Shown here: in pieces, positions 18,639 to 28,053 of the stretch | Position numbering within the stretch: the stretch's first letter is position 1 | How the letters are laid out: every line of letters starts with the position of its first letter | Origin: CAVIQK01 sp964613035 | GTDB taxonomy: Bacteria > Bacillota > Clostridia > Christensenellales > DTU072 | Reading direction: 5' to 3' | Assembly (NCBI GenBank): GCA_964613035.1 | Contig: CAZTFQ010000004.1 | Coordinates: 61,023-125,022, forward strand | Length of the DNA stretch: 64,000 nucleotides | Made by a program: the position numbers and the translations under genes | Notes under the pieces: generated by a model | The model's database searches: none | The model's input: the letters and a program-made list of their open reading frames with translations, nothing else | What the model was told of the DNA's origin: nothing

Positions 18639-19245
18639 CTGTTAAAAAATTTTTAATAAAAGTTCGCCTATGTATCTCGCAAGGTCCGTTGACTTTTAAT
18701 GCTTCGATATGCGTCGCGGTTCCGTACCCTTTGTTTTTAGCAAAATCATATTCGGGATATTTTGTATCCAGGGTTACCATTTCTCTATCTCTGGTCACTT
18801 TTGCTATTATCGAGGCACAGGCTATGCTATAACTAAGAGCATCACCTTTTATGAGCGATTGATACGGCACGGACAGATTTGGTTTCATCGCATCCACCAG
18901 CACGAAATCAGGCATGACGAAAAGCCCTTCTACGGCTTGCTCCATCGCCAACTTGGTCGCATTATAAATATTAACCGCGTCGACGACCTGTGGACTGATA
19001 TGGACGACGTTATACGAAATACATCTGGATAAAATCAACGGATAAAGAGATTCTCTCTTTTTCTCTGTCAATTTTTTACTATCGTCGACACCGTCAACGG
19101 GATTATCCAGATCCATTATTACAGCCGCCACGACAAGGTCTCCCGCCAGAGGTCCTCGACCTACTTCGTCCACGCCTGCAATATATCGATAACCTTGAGC
19201 TAAAAGCTCCTTTTCATATTTGAGCATATCGACATCGGATTTCAT
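18631..19245 (-). CDS. rnhB: Ribonuclease HII
   Basis: Removes ribonucleotides and RNA from RNA-DNA hybrids. Catalytic acidic residues are seen in AGVDEVGRGPLAG (usual form DEAGRGP, here DEV), VDDSKKLTEKKRE, LVDAM and SIIAKVTRDREM. The frame extends to an ATG at 19263, but the ATG at 19245 has GGAGG at 7 nt and shares ATGA with the rbgA stop, giving 204 aa. Confidence 0.95.
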   Translation of the reverse strand: MKSDVDMLKYEKELLAQGYRYIAGVDEVGRGPLAGDLVVAAVIMDLDNPVDGVDDSKKLTEKKRESLYPLILSRCISYNVVHISPQVVDAVNIYNATKLAMEQAVEGLFVMPDFVLVDAMKPNLSVPYQSLIKGDALSYSIACASIIAKVTRDREMVTLDTKYPEYDFAKNKGYGTATHIEALKVNGPCEIHRRTFIKNFLTDD

Positions 19246-20084
19246 TCGACATCCTCCAAACACAGTTTTCCTAAATATCCTTTTCTAAAATCGGATAATA
19301 GTATTTTAGCTATTCTTTCGTAATCCGTTTCGCCTCGGATTTTCTGAATATTACGCACATTGCCGATATCTTCCATTATTTCGATCGTCTGACGATTATC
19401 TATATCAACCCCATATCTTGCTTTAATAGAATCGGGGTATTTTTGTTGCAACAGATACAGAAATTCATATCCGAGTTCTGCAACGTCAATTATATCTTCC
19501 TTGATCGATCCAAGGACAGCCAGTTTCATAGCCTTAGACTCGTCCGAAAAATCCGGATACGTGACGCCCGGACTGTCCAGAAGTTCCAAGTGTCTTCCGA
19601 CGGAGACCCATTGTTTTCCTCTGGTAACTCCCGGTTTATTTCCCGTAACGGCTTTTTTTGTTTTAATAAGACTGTTGATCAGAGTGGACTTACCGGAATT
19701 AGGCACGCCTATAACCATTGCTCTTATGGTCTTTTCCACTCCTTTAGCTTTATATTTGTCTCTGATAGGTTGCGAAACGGTCTCCAGAGCTTTTATTACT
19801 TGCTCTTTATCGTTTTTCTGCACGCTATCCGAAGTAATGACGACTTTTCCCTCGGAACGCATTTTTTTAACGACCGTGTCCAAAACGTCTCGTTCCACCA
19901 TATCGGCTTTATTGAGTACGTATACCACGGGACGCTTGGATATAATCGGTTCAAACGCAGGAGAAAAACACGCACTCGGTGCACGTGAGTCCAATACGTA
20001 TACGACTATATCGACGGACTTCAATTCGGACTCAAGCATTCTTAATGCTTTCGTCATATGTCCGGGGAACCAATGAATTCTCAT
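19242..20084 (-). CDS. rbgA: Ribosome biogenesis GTPase A
   Basis: A 280-aa circularly permuted GTPase (YlqF) needed for late 50S assembly. G4 (VLNKADM) precedes G1 (GVPNSGKSTLIN), and G3 (DSPG) follows, the hallmark order. The N-terminal WFPGHMTKALR is diagnostic, and a C-terminal helical domain follows. The ATG shares ATGA with trmD. Confidence 0.97.
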   Translation of the reverse strand: MRIHWFPGHMTKALRMLESELKSVDIVVYVLDSRAPSACFSPAFEPIISKRPVVYVLNKADMVERDVLDTVVKKMRSEGKVVITSDSVQKNDKEQVIKALETVSQPIRDKYKAKGVEKTIRAMVIGVPNSGKSTLINSLIKTKKAVTGNKPGVTRGKQWVSVGRHLELLDSPGVTYPDFSDESKAMKLAVLGSIKEDIIDVAELGYEFLYLLQQKYPDSIKARYGVDIDNRQTIEIMEDIGNVRNIQKIRGETDYERIAKILLSDFRKGYLGKLCLEDVE

Positions 20085-20749
20085 TTAAGTAAATCGGGAC
20101 GTTTTTTTCTAGTTACTTCCAGACTCATTTTATCCCGCCATTCTTTTATTTTTTTATGATTGCCGGATAATAAAACCTCGGGAACTTCCATTCCCTCAAA
20201 GCATTGAGGTCTGGTATATTGCGGATACTCCAGCAAATTGTTTTCGAAACTTTCTTCATCCGTAGATGCCTCGGACCCCAACACGCCTTCTATATATCGC
20301 GCAACGCAATTGATAACAACGAGACTACCGAGGTCTCCGCAGGTCATTACGTAATCACCTATAGACAACTCTTCGTCTATTTCAAGATCTATTACGCGTT
20401 GATCTATGCCTTCGTAACTACCGTTAACCAAGAGCAATTTATCTTCTTTGGCAAGTTCTTTTACTCGATTTTGATCCAGTCTTTTCCCTTGGGGAGAAAG
20501 ATATATTCTCTTAGCTTTTCTCTCGGGATCGACCGATCTTATGGCAGAAACCAAAGGTTGGCACAGCATAACCATACCGGCGCCTCCTCCGAAAGGATAA
20601 TCGTCGGTCTTTTTATGTTTATCTTCGGAAAAATCTCTTACGTTGATTACGTCGACGTCAAAGAGTTTCTTTTCCAGAGCTTTGCCGATTATTCCGGAAT
20701 CCAAAACGGAATATATTTCGGGGAAAACAGTCAAAACGTCAATTTTCAT
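20081..20749 (-). CDS. trmD: tRNA (guanine37-N1)-methyltransferase
   Basis: Makes m1G37 next to the anticodon, preventing frameshifts. The SPOUT trefoil-knot is marked by DDYPFGGGAGMVM, LLVNGSYEGIDQRVI and SIGDYVMTCGDL, and C-terminal LLSGNHKKIKEWR. The listed frame opens at 20803, but MKIDVLTVFPEI at 20749 is the family start and has AAGGTGG upstream, giving 222 aa. It overlaps rimM by 11 nt. Confidence 0.96.
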   Translation of the reverse strand: MKIDVLTVFPEIYSVLDSGIIGKALEKKLFDVDVINVRDFSEDKHKKTDDYPFGGGAGMVMLCQPLVSAIRSVDPERKAKRIYLSPQGKRLDQNRVKELAKEDKLLLVNGSYEGIDQRVIDLEIDEELSIGDYVMTCGDLGSLVVINCVARYIEGVLGSEASTDEESFENNLLEYPQYTRPQCFEGMEVPEVLLSGNHKKIKEWRDKMSLEVTRKKRPDLLK

Positions 20750-21239
20750 AGACTGCCACCTTGCATAATTCCATACTGTCCAGAACAATTTTTCCGATGT
20801 CAAGATCTATCTTAATTATAACGGAATTAAGCGCGGGAAACATAAAATTTTTCTCGCCTTTCACAGAATAAATGTCGGCAGAACCGTACTGATTAACGTC
20901 GTTAAGCACCCCTAGTCGAGCACCGTCCTCATCGACAACGTCTAATCCGAGAATATCTTCTATGTAAAATCTTCCGTCGGGAAGCTTGGGGGCGGATTCT
21001 CGCTCAATTTCAAGAATTTTACCTCTAAGAAGCTCTGCCGTTTCTATAGAGGCAACGCCTCTTAAGCGAAGATAAACGAAACCTTCTCTTATTCTGACGC
21101 CGTCTATATCGTATCTTACTCCGTCTATCGATAACGACGAAAGCCCCGAAAAATCTTCGGGGACGTCGAAAAACGATCTTACTTTAATTTCGCCTTTTAT
21201 TCCTTGAGGTTTTAAAACTTCGCCTATTCTCAGTCGCAT
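20739..21239 (-). CDS. rimM: 16S rRNA processing protein RimM
   Basis: A 166-aa 30S maturation factor. It has an N-terminal RimM beta-barrel (IGEVLKPQGIKGEIKVRSFF) and a C-terminal PRC-barrel (YIEDILGLDVVDEDG ... GEKNFMFPALNSVI). It overlaps the KH gene by 10 nt and precedes trmD as in most Firmicutes. Confidence 0.95.
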   Translation of the reverse strand: MRLRIGEVLKPQGIKGEIKVRSFFDVPEDFSGLSSLSIDGVRYDIDGVRIREGFVYLRLRGVASIETAELLRGKILEIERESAPKLPDGRFYIEDILGLDVVDEDGARLGVLNDVNQYGSADIYSVKGEKNFMFPALNSVIIKIDLDIGKIVLDSMELCKVAVYEN

Positions 21240-21466
21240 TTGTCCTCAATTGAAACAAAACATTTCTGTCCGCTCATTTGAGATTTCATTTTGACGATCG
21301 TACGAATAGCTTTAGCCAATTTTCCTTGTCTTCCGATAAGTCTGGCTATATGCTCTTTATCGACTAAAATTTTAATCTCAATTTCATCGTCTTCTTCATA
21401 GACGACGAGATCGTAGCTTTCTTTAGGAATAAAGGAAGCAACGAGATAGTCTACCAATTCGTGCAT
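21230..21466 (-). CDS. khpA: KH-domain RNA-binding protein (YlqC/KhpA)
   Basis: A 78-aa single KH domain with the loop ARLIGRQGKLAKAIRTIVK (GxxG form GRQG). KhpA-type proteins bind RNA, often with KhpB. It sits in the standard rpsP-khpA-rimM order, 12 nt after rpsP. Confidence 0.9.
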   Translation of the reverse strand: MHELVDYLVASFIPKESYDLVVYEEDDEIEIKILVDKEHIARLIGRQGKLAKAIRTIVKMKSQMSGQKCFVSIEDKCD

Positions 21467-21478
21467 AATTAACCTCGA

Positions 21479-21742
21479 TTATGCTTTTTTGACAGACTTT
21501 TTCTCTTCTATAGCACCGGCTTTGTAGAGAAGGTCTTTAACCGTATCGGTAGGTTGAGCGCCGTTGGCAATCCATTTCTTAGCTAATTCAACGTCGATTT
21601 TTACGTTTTCTTTAGTAGGATCGTAGTATCCGATCTGCTCGATGTAACGACCGTCTCTGGCTTGTCTGCCGTCAACCGCTACGATACGATAAAAAGGATT
21701 CTTCTTCGCGCCCATTCTGGTTAATCTTAATTTTACTGCCAT
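21479..21742 (-). CDS. rpsP: Ribosomal protein S16
   Basis: An 87-aa 30S protein; landmarks are VKLRLTRMGAKKNPFYRIV, RDGRYIEQIGYYDP and WIANGAQPTDTV. AAGGAG lies before the ATG. It is 39 nt downstream of ffh in the operon. Confidence 0.97.
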   Translation of the reverse strand: MAVKLRLTRMGAKKNPFYRIVAVDGRQARDGRYIEQIGYYDPTKENVKIDVELAKKWIANGAQPTDTVKDLLYKAGAIEEKKSVKKA

Positions 21743-21781
21743 GATTATTTCTCCTTATATGTGGAATTTTATTATTTTTTC

Positions 21782-23098
21782 TTAAAACGGGAATCTTATT
21801 TTTCCCGAACTCATTTTCGCCATCATTTTTTTCATTTGTTCGAATTGATTAATCAATCTGTTGACGTCGGCGACTTCTACTCCGCTACCTTTCGCAATAC
21901 GTTTCCTCCGAGACGCGTTAAGAATCTCTGGATATTTACGTTCTTTAGGCGTCATAGAAGTGATGATGGCTTTCGTTTGCTCGATTTTTCTTTCGTCGAC
22001 TTCTAGATTCTGTCCCTTAAATTTATTGCTCATTCCGGGAATCATACCTATCATATCAGATAAGTTGCCCATATTTTTAATGCCCGACAATTGCTCTAAA
22101 TAATCATTAAGATCGAAGCTCTTGTCTTTCATTTTTTTAGCAAGTCTCAACGCGTCTTCTTCATTGATAGCCTCTTGGGCTTTTTCGATCAACGTCAACA
22201 CGTCTCCCATACCCAGCAATCTGGACGCCATGCGTTCCGGATGAAAAGGTTCCAGATCCGTCATTTTTTCACCGACTCCGATAAACTTAATCGGCTTACC
22301 CGTGACGGCTTTGACGGACAGCGCGGCGCCGCCTCTCGTATCGCCGTCCAATTTAGTAAGTATAACGCCGGTAATTTCGAGGGTTTCGTTAAATTCTTTC
22401 GCCACGTTGACGGCATCCTGACCGAGCATCGAATCTATAACCAAAAGAATTTCCGTCGGTTTAACCGCATCGCGAATATCTTTGATTTCTTTCATCAATA
22501 CCTGATCTATATGAAGTCGTCCCGCAGTATCGATAATAACGGTATCGTACCCTTGGGATATTGCATATTTAACACCGTCTCGGGCAATTTTTACGGCATC
22601 TTTATCCTGAGAAGAATACACTTCCGCTCCGGCTTTTTCGCCCACTATCTTCAATTGCTGTATTGCCGCCGGACGATATATGTCGCAAGCCACGAGAAGC
22701 GGCTTCTTACCGTTCTTTTTCAGATTAAGAGCCAGCTTGCCGCACATCGTAGTTTTGCCGGCTCCCTGAAGACCGCTCATCAAAATAACAGTCGGAGGTC
22801 TGTCGGAGACGGCTAACTTCTGGTGAGTAGAACCCATCAATGCGATTAATTCCTCGTTGACGATTTTTACCACTTGCTGAGAACTGTTAAGACCTTTAAG
22901 AATATCGTCTCCCACGGCTCTCTCGGATACTCGATTGATGAATTCTTTCGCAACGGCAAAATTGACGTCGGCTTCAAGTAAAGCGACGCGGATTTCTCTC
23001 ATAGCGTTCTTGATCTCAAGCTCGGTAAGCGCGCCCTTGTTTTTTAGTTTAGAAAACACGTGCGACAACTTCTCGGACAACGATCCCATCAATGCCAT
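21782..23098 (-). CDS. ffh: Signal recognition particle protein Ffh
   Basis: A 438-aa SRP GTPase with an N domain, a G domain (Walker A GLQGAGKTTMCGKLA, DTAGRLHID, TKLDGDTRGGAALS) and a Met-rich M domain with the RNA-binding RRKRIAKGSG segment and MMAKMSSGKI. It acts with the SRP RNA found at 61957 and FtsY at 23522. A GGGAGA site precedes the ATG. Confidence 0.97.
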   Translation of the reverse strand: MALMGSLSEKLSHVFSKLKNKGALTELEIKNAMREIRVALLEADVNFAVAKEFINRVSERAVGDDILKGLNSSQQVVKIVNEELIALMGSTHQKLAVSDRPPTVILMSGLQGAGKTTMCGKLALNLKKNGKKPLLVACDIYRPAAIQQLKIVGEKAGAEVYSSQDKDAVKIARDGVKYAISQGYDTVIIDTAGRLHIDQVLMKEIKDIRDAVKPTEILLVIDSMLGQDAVNVAKEFNETLEITGVILTKLDGDTRGGAALSVKAVTGKPIKFIGVGEKMTDLEPFHPERMASRLLGMGDVLTLIEKAQEAINEEDALRLAKKMKDKSFDLNDYLEQLSGIKNMGNLSDMIGMIPGMSNKFKGQNLEVDERKIEQTKAIITSMTPKERKYPEILNASRRKRIAKGSGVEVADVNRLINQFEQMKKMMAKMSSGKIRFPF

Positions 23099-23099
23099 A

Positions 23100-23426
23100 T
23101 CAGATCTCCCTCAATTTCTTTTTCAACACGACGATTTTTTCTTTCATATCGCCGTCGATATCGTCTATCAAGGCGTCGAGTTCTTTTTCGTATTCGCCTA
23201 TACGCTTAACGAAATGCAACTTATTTTCCCATTCTGTTATCTTGTCGGACGCTCTTGCGATTACGTCTCTGGCACCTTGACGAGATATTCCGTAACTCTC
23301 GGCTATCTCGGCATACGACATATCGCAGTCATAATACATTCTAAGAGCCTCTCGTTGATACTCGTTAAGAAGATCGCCGTAATAATCTATTAGCAGGCAA
23401 TAATCCGTTTTAGATAATTCTCTCAA
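23100..23426 (-). CDS. ylxM: YlxM/p13 UPF0122 helix-turn-helix protein
   Basis: A protein of about 108 aa with sigma-70 region-4-like HTH (MSYAEIAESYGISRQGARDVI), normally the gene before ffh and thought to assist the SRP pathway. The frame opens at TTG 23441, but an AGGGTG site lies 4 nt before an in-frame TTG at 23426 (MRELSKTDYCLL), which I prefer. No ATG is available near the start. It stops 1 nt before the ffh ATG. Confidence 0.85.
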   Translation of the reverse strand: MRELSKTDYCLLIDYYGDLLNEYQREALRMYYDCDMSYAEIAESYGISRQGARDVIARASDKITEWENKLHFVKRIGEYEKELDALIDDIDGDMKEKIVVLKKKLREI

Positions 23427-23460
23427 AACACACCCTGACAAGTATTTTTACTATACACCA

Positions 23461-23489
23461 ATTATGAAGCATAAATAATACATTGTCAA
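23461..23489 (-). promoter_or_regulatory. Promoter of the ylxM-ffh operon
   Basis: Minus-strand TTGACA (23484-23489), 17-nt spacer, CATAAT (23461-23466), directly after the ftsY terminator. Confidence 0.75.
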
Positions 23490-23505
23490 ATGTTTTAATA
23501 AAAAA

Positions 23506-23523
23506 AATCGGCGTTTGCCGATT
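23506..23523 (-). terminator. ftsY terminator overlapping the stop codon
   Basis: Stem AATCGGC / GCCGATT (7 bp, 4-nt loop) followed by T8 in the minus orientation. Its first bases belong to the ftsY stop region. Confidence 0.85.
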
Positions 23524-24415
23524 AAAAAATTCCGTCAACGAATTCTTGCGCGTCAAAGGGCAATAAATCGTCTATTTTTTCCCCCACGCCAACATAGACT
23601 ACGGGGACCTCGTACTCTGCCGATATAGCCAAAACGACTCCGCCTTTCGCGGTACCGTCAAGCTTTGTAAGAATAATTCCGTCGATATCGACGGCTTCAC
23701 CGAAAATTTCCACTTGAGAAACCGCATTTTGTCCGGTCGTCGCGTCCAGAACTATATAATTACGGCAATCCGCATTCGGCGCTTCTCTCTCGATTACCCT
23801 TTCGATTTTTTTAAGCTCCTCCATAAGATTCTTCTTATTATGAAGGCGTCCCGCCGTATCTATCAACACAACGTCTGTATTTTTAGCTTTAGCGGATTTA
23901 AGCGCATCGAACACAACTGCCGCGGGATCACTCCCCTCTTCGTGTTTTATTATCCTTACGTCGGCTCTTTCCGCCCATATCTCTAATTGATCGGACGCAG
24001 CAGCCCTGAAAGTATCCGCGGCGGCTACGGTCACGGTTTTCCCGAGACTTTTAAAATAATGAGCCAATTTTCCTATAGCCGTGGTCTTACCTACACCGTT
24101 AACTCCGGCAACCATTAAGACAAGAGGATATTCATAATCCGGAATATCATAATCTATATTCTCTAAAATAATCCTTTTCAGTTCGCCTTTAGCATCTACG
24201 GGGGAAGTTATTTTATTTCTAAAAACCGACTCTTTAAGCTCATCGATAACTTGCTCTGTCGCGACCACTCCCATATCGGAAGAAATCAGAGCGTCTTCCA
24301 ATTCGTCGTAAAAATCGTCGTCGAGCTCCTTAGCGGAAAACACTTCGAAAAGTTTTTTAGATATACTGTCCTTCGTTTTGATAAGACCTTGTTTTATTTT
24401 AGAAAAAATTCCCAT
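23522..24415 (-). CDS. ftsY: SRP receptor GTPase FtsY
   Basis: A 297-aa membrane-docking partner of Ffh. It lacks the long acidic A domain and begins almost directly with the N domain. G-domain motifs are GVNGVGKTTAIGKLA, DTFRAAASDQL, DTAGRLHNK and TKLDGTAKGG. It is 2 nt after smc, the usual smc-ftsY pair. Confidence 0.97.
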   Translation of the reverse strand: MGIFSKIKQGLIKTKDSISKKLFEVFSAKELDDDFYDELEDALISSDMGVVATEQVIDELKESVFRNKITSPVDAKGELKRIILENIDYDIPDYEYPLVLMVAGVNGVGKTTAIGKLAHYFKSLGKTVTVAAADTFRAAASDQLEIWAERADVRIIKHEEGSDPAAVVFDALKSAKAKNTDVVLIDTAGRLHNKKNLMEELKKIERVIEREAPNADCRNYIVLDATTGQNAVSQVEIFGEAVDIDGIILTKLDGTAKGGVVLAISAEYEVPVVYVGVGEKIDDLLPFDAQEFVDGIF

Positions 24416-24417
24416 TA

Positions 24418-27400
24418 TTACCCCTTTTCAGCCATATTGACGGCATCGGTAAGTTGTACGCTGACCACTTTAGATACACCTACTTCCTGCATCGTGACGC
24501 CGTAGAGGTAATCTGCCATTTGCATAGTGGGCTTTTTGTGAGTAATTACGATAAACTGCGTTTTTCCCACAAATTTTTTAAGATATTTAGCAAATAATTC
24601 CGCATTGATATCGTCCATTGCCGCATCGACTTCGTCCAACACGCAGAAAGGCATCGGCTTAAGCATAATGATGGCAAACAGTATTCCTACCGCAGTCAGC
24701 GCCTGCTCTCCGCCCGACAATTGCCCTACGCTCTTGAGGTTTTTACCTTTCGGCACCGCCTCTATGTCTATCGGAGCGGTAAGGACCGAATCGCCTTCCG
24801 ACAAATTAAGTTTAAGATTGGCTCTTCCGCCTTCGAACAACTCAGCGTAAATGTACTTGAAGTTTTCGTTAATCTTATTGAACGCATCGAGGAAAACCTT
24901 TTCCATCTCTGCCGTCAGATCGGCAATAATCGCAATGAGATCGTTCTCGGCTTTTTCTACGTCGTCGAATTGACGTTTATAATCCTCGTATTTCTGTTTA
25001 TCTTCCGCATACGCTTCTACAGCCAGCTCGTTGACGGGACCGTATCCCGCAATCTGACTCTTGATATGCGCAACGTTTTTCATCGCGTTTTCTATATCGA
25101 AATCTTCTACACGATACTCTTCCGCACTCTCTTTATCCAATTGATATTCTTCACGGATTTTGGTCTCCATAGCAAGAATATCTTCTTTTAGTCGTTCGAG
25201 TTTTGCACTGATACCGGCTTTTTTCCCGTTAAGAGTGTTGAGCTCTTTATTTATCGATTCGCTTTTTTCTGCGATAGTTTTGAGTTTTTGTTGCAACTCT
25301 TCGTTATAAGCCTTTATTTCATCGAGTTGCTTTGCCAAGTCGGCAAGTTTGTTTTGATCTTCCGGAGAAAACTTGGTCGTATCGATTTTACTCTGAGCTT
25401 CTTCCAAATCTTTTTTGACGGTCTTTTCTCTCGCCATATCCATTAAGATATCGGATTCCAAGTGAGAGATGTCTGCCGTCAACCGCGTTATCTCGTGCTC
25501 TATGGTGGTCAACTCGTTGCTCGTGGTATTAAGAGAAACTTTCAATTCCGACAATCCGGACGACATGGCATCGCGCTTCTGTCTCAACGCGAAGACTTCG
25601 TCTTTCATATTATCTAGGAACTCGCCCGCTTCCACTCTCTTGGAAGTAACGTTCTCTTCCATTTTCGAACTGTCTTCTATAAGCTTTTCCAGTTCTTTGA
25701 TTTTATTCAAAGTATCGCGATTCTGTCCCGCGGTTTTATTTTCATCCTCTTCTATTGTCCTAGCCTCGTTCCTTTTTGCGTCGATGTTGGCTTTAATCGT
25801 GGCAATAGTAACGTTGACTTTATCGATTCTGTTGGAAATGATATTCTTAGCCGATTGAAGATTTTTAGATTCCTCTTCCTTGTCGGTCATGTCTTCTTTG
25901 ATTGCGTCGATCGCACGCTCTACGGAAGCAAGCTTTTTCTTGCATTCTTCGAGTTCGGAGTCTCTTCCGAGTATTCTCGCATCTTTTGAAGGCTCTTTTC
26001 CGCCCGTAATCGCACCGCCTTGTTGATACAAAGCCCCGTCCAAAGTCACCGCTCTGAAAGAAAAATTGTATTTCCTCATAAGCTTGGCGGCAACGGCTTT
26101 ATCTTCCATAATTACGGTTCTGCCCAAAAGATTGGAAATTGCCGGCATTATCTTGCGATCGAATTTTATTAAATCTGATGCTACTCCTATAACACCGTCT
26201 TCATCCAAAACTCTGTCGTCGGGAATATCGTTAAGCCTCATCGCGTCCAGCGGAAGGAACGTAGCTCTGCCCAGACTTTTGGCTCTAAGATAATCTATAA
26301 GGGTCGCGGCATCTTTCTGAGTATACGTAATAACGTTTTGGATATTGCCTCCGAGAGCGATCTCGATAGCGAGCTGAAGGTCTCTCGGCACGGTAATCAT
26401 TTCACCCACTACGCCTACGAGGCAGCGATTGAGTTCTAAATCCTGAGAAGCGGCTCTCACAATACACCTGACAGAGTCAGCATAGTTGTCGAGCCTGTTC
26501 TTACTCTCCGACAAAATATTTATACGAGTCTCGAGACTCATCGACTCTCTCTCTTGTTCTCTCAGCCTGATGTTGGTTTCATCCAACTCCGCTAAACAAT
26601 TCTGAAGATTTTGTTTGGCACTCTCATACTCTTTAAGCTTATCGGACAACTCGCTTTCGGCTTCTTTCAGTGACTCTTCAAGCGCTTCTATTTCTTTATT
26701 GCAGGCAGCGAGTCGCGCTCTTTTTTCTTTAATCAGCTCTTTATCGTCGCCTAAACTTTCAAGTAAAACGTCTCTTTTCGCAACCAAACCGACCGTTGCC
26801 GATTTAGCATTGGTCAATTCGTCTTGAGACTCTAAAATCAACTCGCGAGAACGTTCCAATTCACGTTCTTTTTTATCTACTTCTTCCGCAAACTTGTTAT
26901 AGTTCTCTTCCTCTTTTCCATATGCGACGTTAAGCTCGATAAACGCTTTCGTTTTTTTCTCTTTTTCAATTTCTTTATCGAGTTTTTCTTTGATTTTATT
27001 TTCTTTTAACGTCGTATTGGAGGATATTTCTTTACTTAATTTTTCCAGTTCTTCCGTCGCACGCTCTATTTTTTCTGTATACAACCTATTGGCGCCTTCG
27101 GACTTCTCTCTGGATATCAAAAGTTCCGTACGCTCGTTCTGAATGCGCTCGGAAACGATACCTATATTATTAAGGTCTGCAAAAGCTAAATTATGATTAC
27201 GGGTATTCTCGGCATATTCCGCTTCTTTTTCTTCTATTTCTCTGATTACGGAATTGTATGCATTCTGAAGTTTTGAAGTAACTCCGCTACTATCCTCGGA
27301 CTGATGAAGATAGGTGTTGACTTCGATAATTTTAAGTTGCTCTTTAAGGTCTTTAACTTTAATGGCGACTTTTGCCTGTCTTTCCAGAGGCGGAAGACGG

Positions 27401-28002
27401 TTTTCCAACTCGGTCAAAAATGCGAACAGATTATCCTTATTGAGTCGGGCTTTATCCAGCTGTCTCTCGGCGTCCTCTTTTTTATCTCTGAATCCGGCAA
27501 CGCCTGCGGCTTCTTCGAATATTTTTCTTCTTTCTTCGGGTTTTTTAGATAAAATTGCGGCGGTTTTACCTTGCTCGATAATGGAATAACCTTCTTTCCC
27601 CAAGCCGGTATCTCTTAATAATTCGAGTACGTCGCGCATTCTTACGGTCTGACCGTTAATGCAATACTCGCTTCCCGAAGAGCGATACAGGCGTCTCGTA
27701 ATAACGACTTCATCCGCGTCGATATCATAGTATCTGTCGACGTTGTCGAAAAACAGAGAAACTTCACAAAACGATAAAGACTTTCTAAAATCGGTACCGG
27801 AAAAAATGACGTCGACCATTGTGCTTCCGCCACGGAGAGCTTTACTGGAATTGTCACCCAATACCCATCTGATGGCATCGGAAACGTTTGACTTTCCGCA
27901 ACCGTTAGGACCGACGATACCAATAACGCCGGCGGGAAACTCTATATTGACTTCATCCGCAAAAGATTTGAAGCCTCTTAGCGAAATTTTAGTAAGATAC
28001 AA
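24418..28002 (-). CDS. smc: Chromosome partition protein SMC
   Basis: A 1194-aa condensin ATPase. The N-terminal head has Walker A GPNGCGKSNVSDAIRW, coiled coils run from about 170 to 500 and 680 to 1010, the hinge is at about 510-650, and the C-terminal head has the signature LSGGEQALTAVG and Walker B FCVLDEVDAAMDD. The start is TTG (MYLTKISLRGFKSF) with AGAGGA 8 nt upstream. It lies between rnc and ftsY; ScpA/ScpB are not in the window. Confidence 0.97.
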   Translation of the reverse strand: MYLTKISLRGFKSFADEVNIEFPAGVIGIVGPNGCGKSNVSDAIRWVLGDNSSKALRGGSTMVDVIFSGTDFRKSLSFCEVSLFFDNVDRYYDIDADEVVITRRLYRSSGSEYCINGQTVRMRDVLELLRDTGLGKEGYSIIEQGKTAAILSKKPEERRKIFEEAAGVAGFRDKKEDAERQLDKARLNKDNLFAFLTELENRLPPLERQAKVAIKVKDLKEQLKIIEVNTYLHQSEDSSGVTSKLQNAYNSVIREIEEKEAEYAENTRNHNLAFADLNNIGIVSERIQNERTELLISREKSEGANRLYTEKIERATEELEKLSKEISSNTTLKENKIKEKLDKEIEKEKKTKAFIELNVAYGKEEENYNKFAEEVDKKERELERSRELILESQDELTNAKSATVGLVAKRDVLLESLGDDKELIKEKRARLAACNKEIEALEESLKEAESELSDKLKEYESAKQNLQNCLAELDETNIRLREQERESMSLETRINILSESKNRLDNYADSVRCIVRAASQDLELNRCLVGVVGEMITVPRDLQLAIEIALGGNIQNVITYTQKDAATLIDYLRAKSLGRATFLPLDAMRLNDIPDDRVLDEDGVIGVASDLIKFDRKIMPAISNLLGRTVIMEDKAVAAKLMRKYNFSFRAVTLDGALYQQGGAITGGKEPSKDARILGRDSELEECKKKLASVERAIDAIKEDMTDKEEESKNLQSAKNIISNRIDKVNVTIATIKANIDAKRNEARTIEEDENKTAGQNRDTLNKIKELEKLIEDSSKMEENVTSKRVEAGEFLDNMKDEVFALRQKRDAMSSGLSELKVSLNTTSNELTTIEHEITRLTADISHLESDILMDMAREKTVKKDLEEAQSKIDTTKFSPEDQNKLADLAKQLDEIKAYNEELQQKLKTIAEKSESINKELNTLNGKKAGISAKLERLKEDILAMETKIREEYQLDKESAEEYRVEDFDIENAMKNVAHIKSQIAGYGPVNELAVEAYAEDKQKYEDYKRQFDDVEKAENDLIAIIADLTAEMEKVFLDAFNKINENFKYIYAELFEGGRANLKLNLSEGDSVLTAPIDIEAVPKGKNLKSVGQLSGGEQALTAVGILFAIIMLKPMPFCVLDEVDAAMDDINAELFAKYLKKFVGKTQFIVITHKKPTMQMADYLYGVTMQEVGVSKVVSVQLTDAVNMAEKG

Positions 28003-28053
28003 TGCCCGATTCCTCTAAGTAAATATCACTTTATATTAACATAAATTAAAAAA

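Noticed and set aside
19443..20076. Two long plus-strand frames (181 and 191 codons)
   Set aside because: Shadows of rbgA, which is fully supported by its permuted GTPase motifs.
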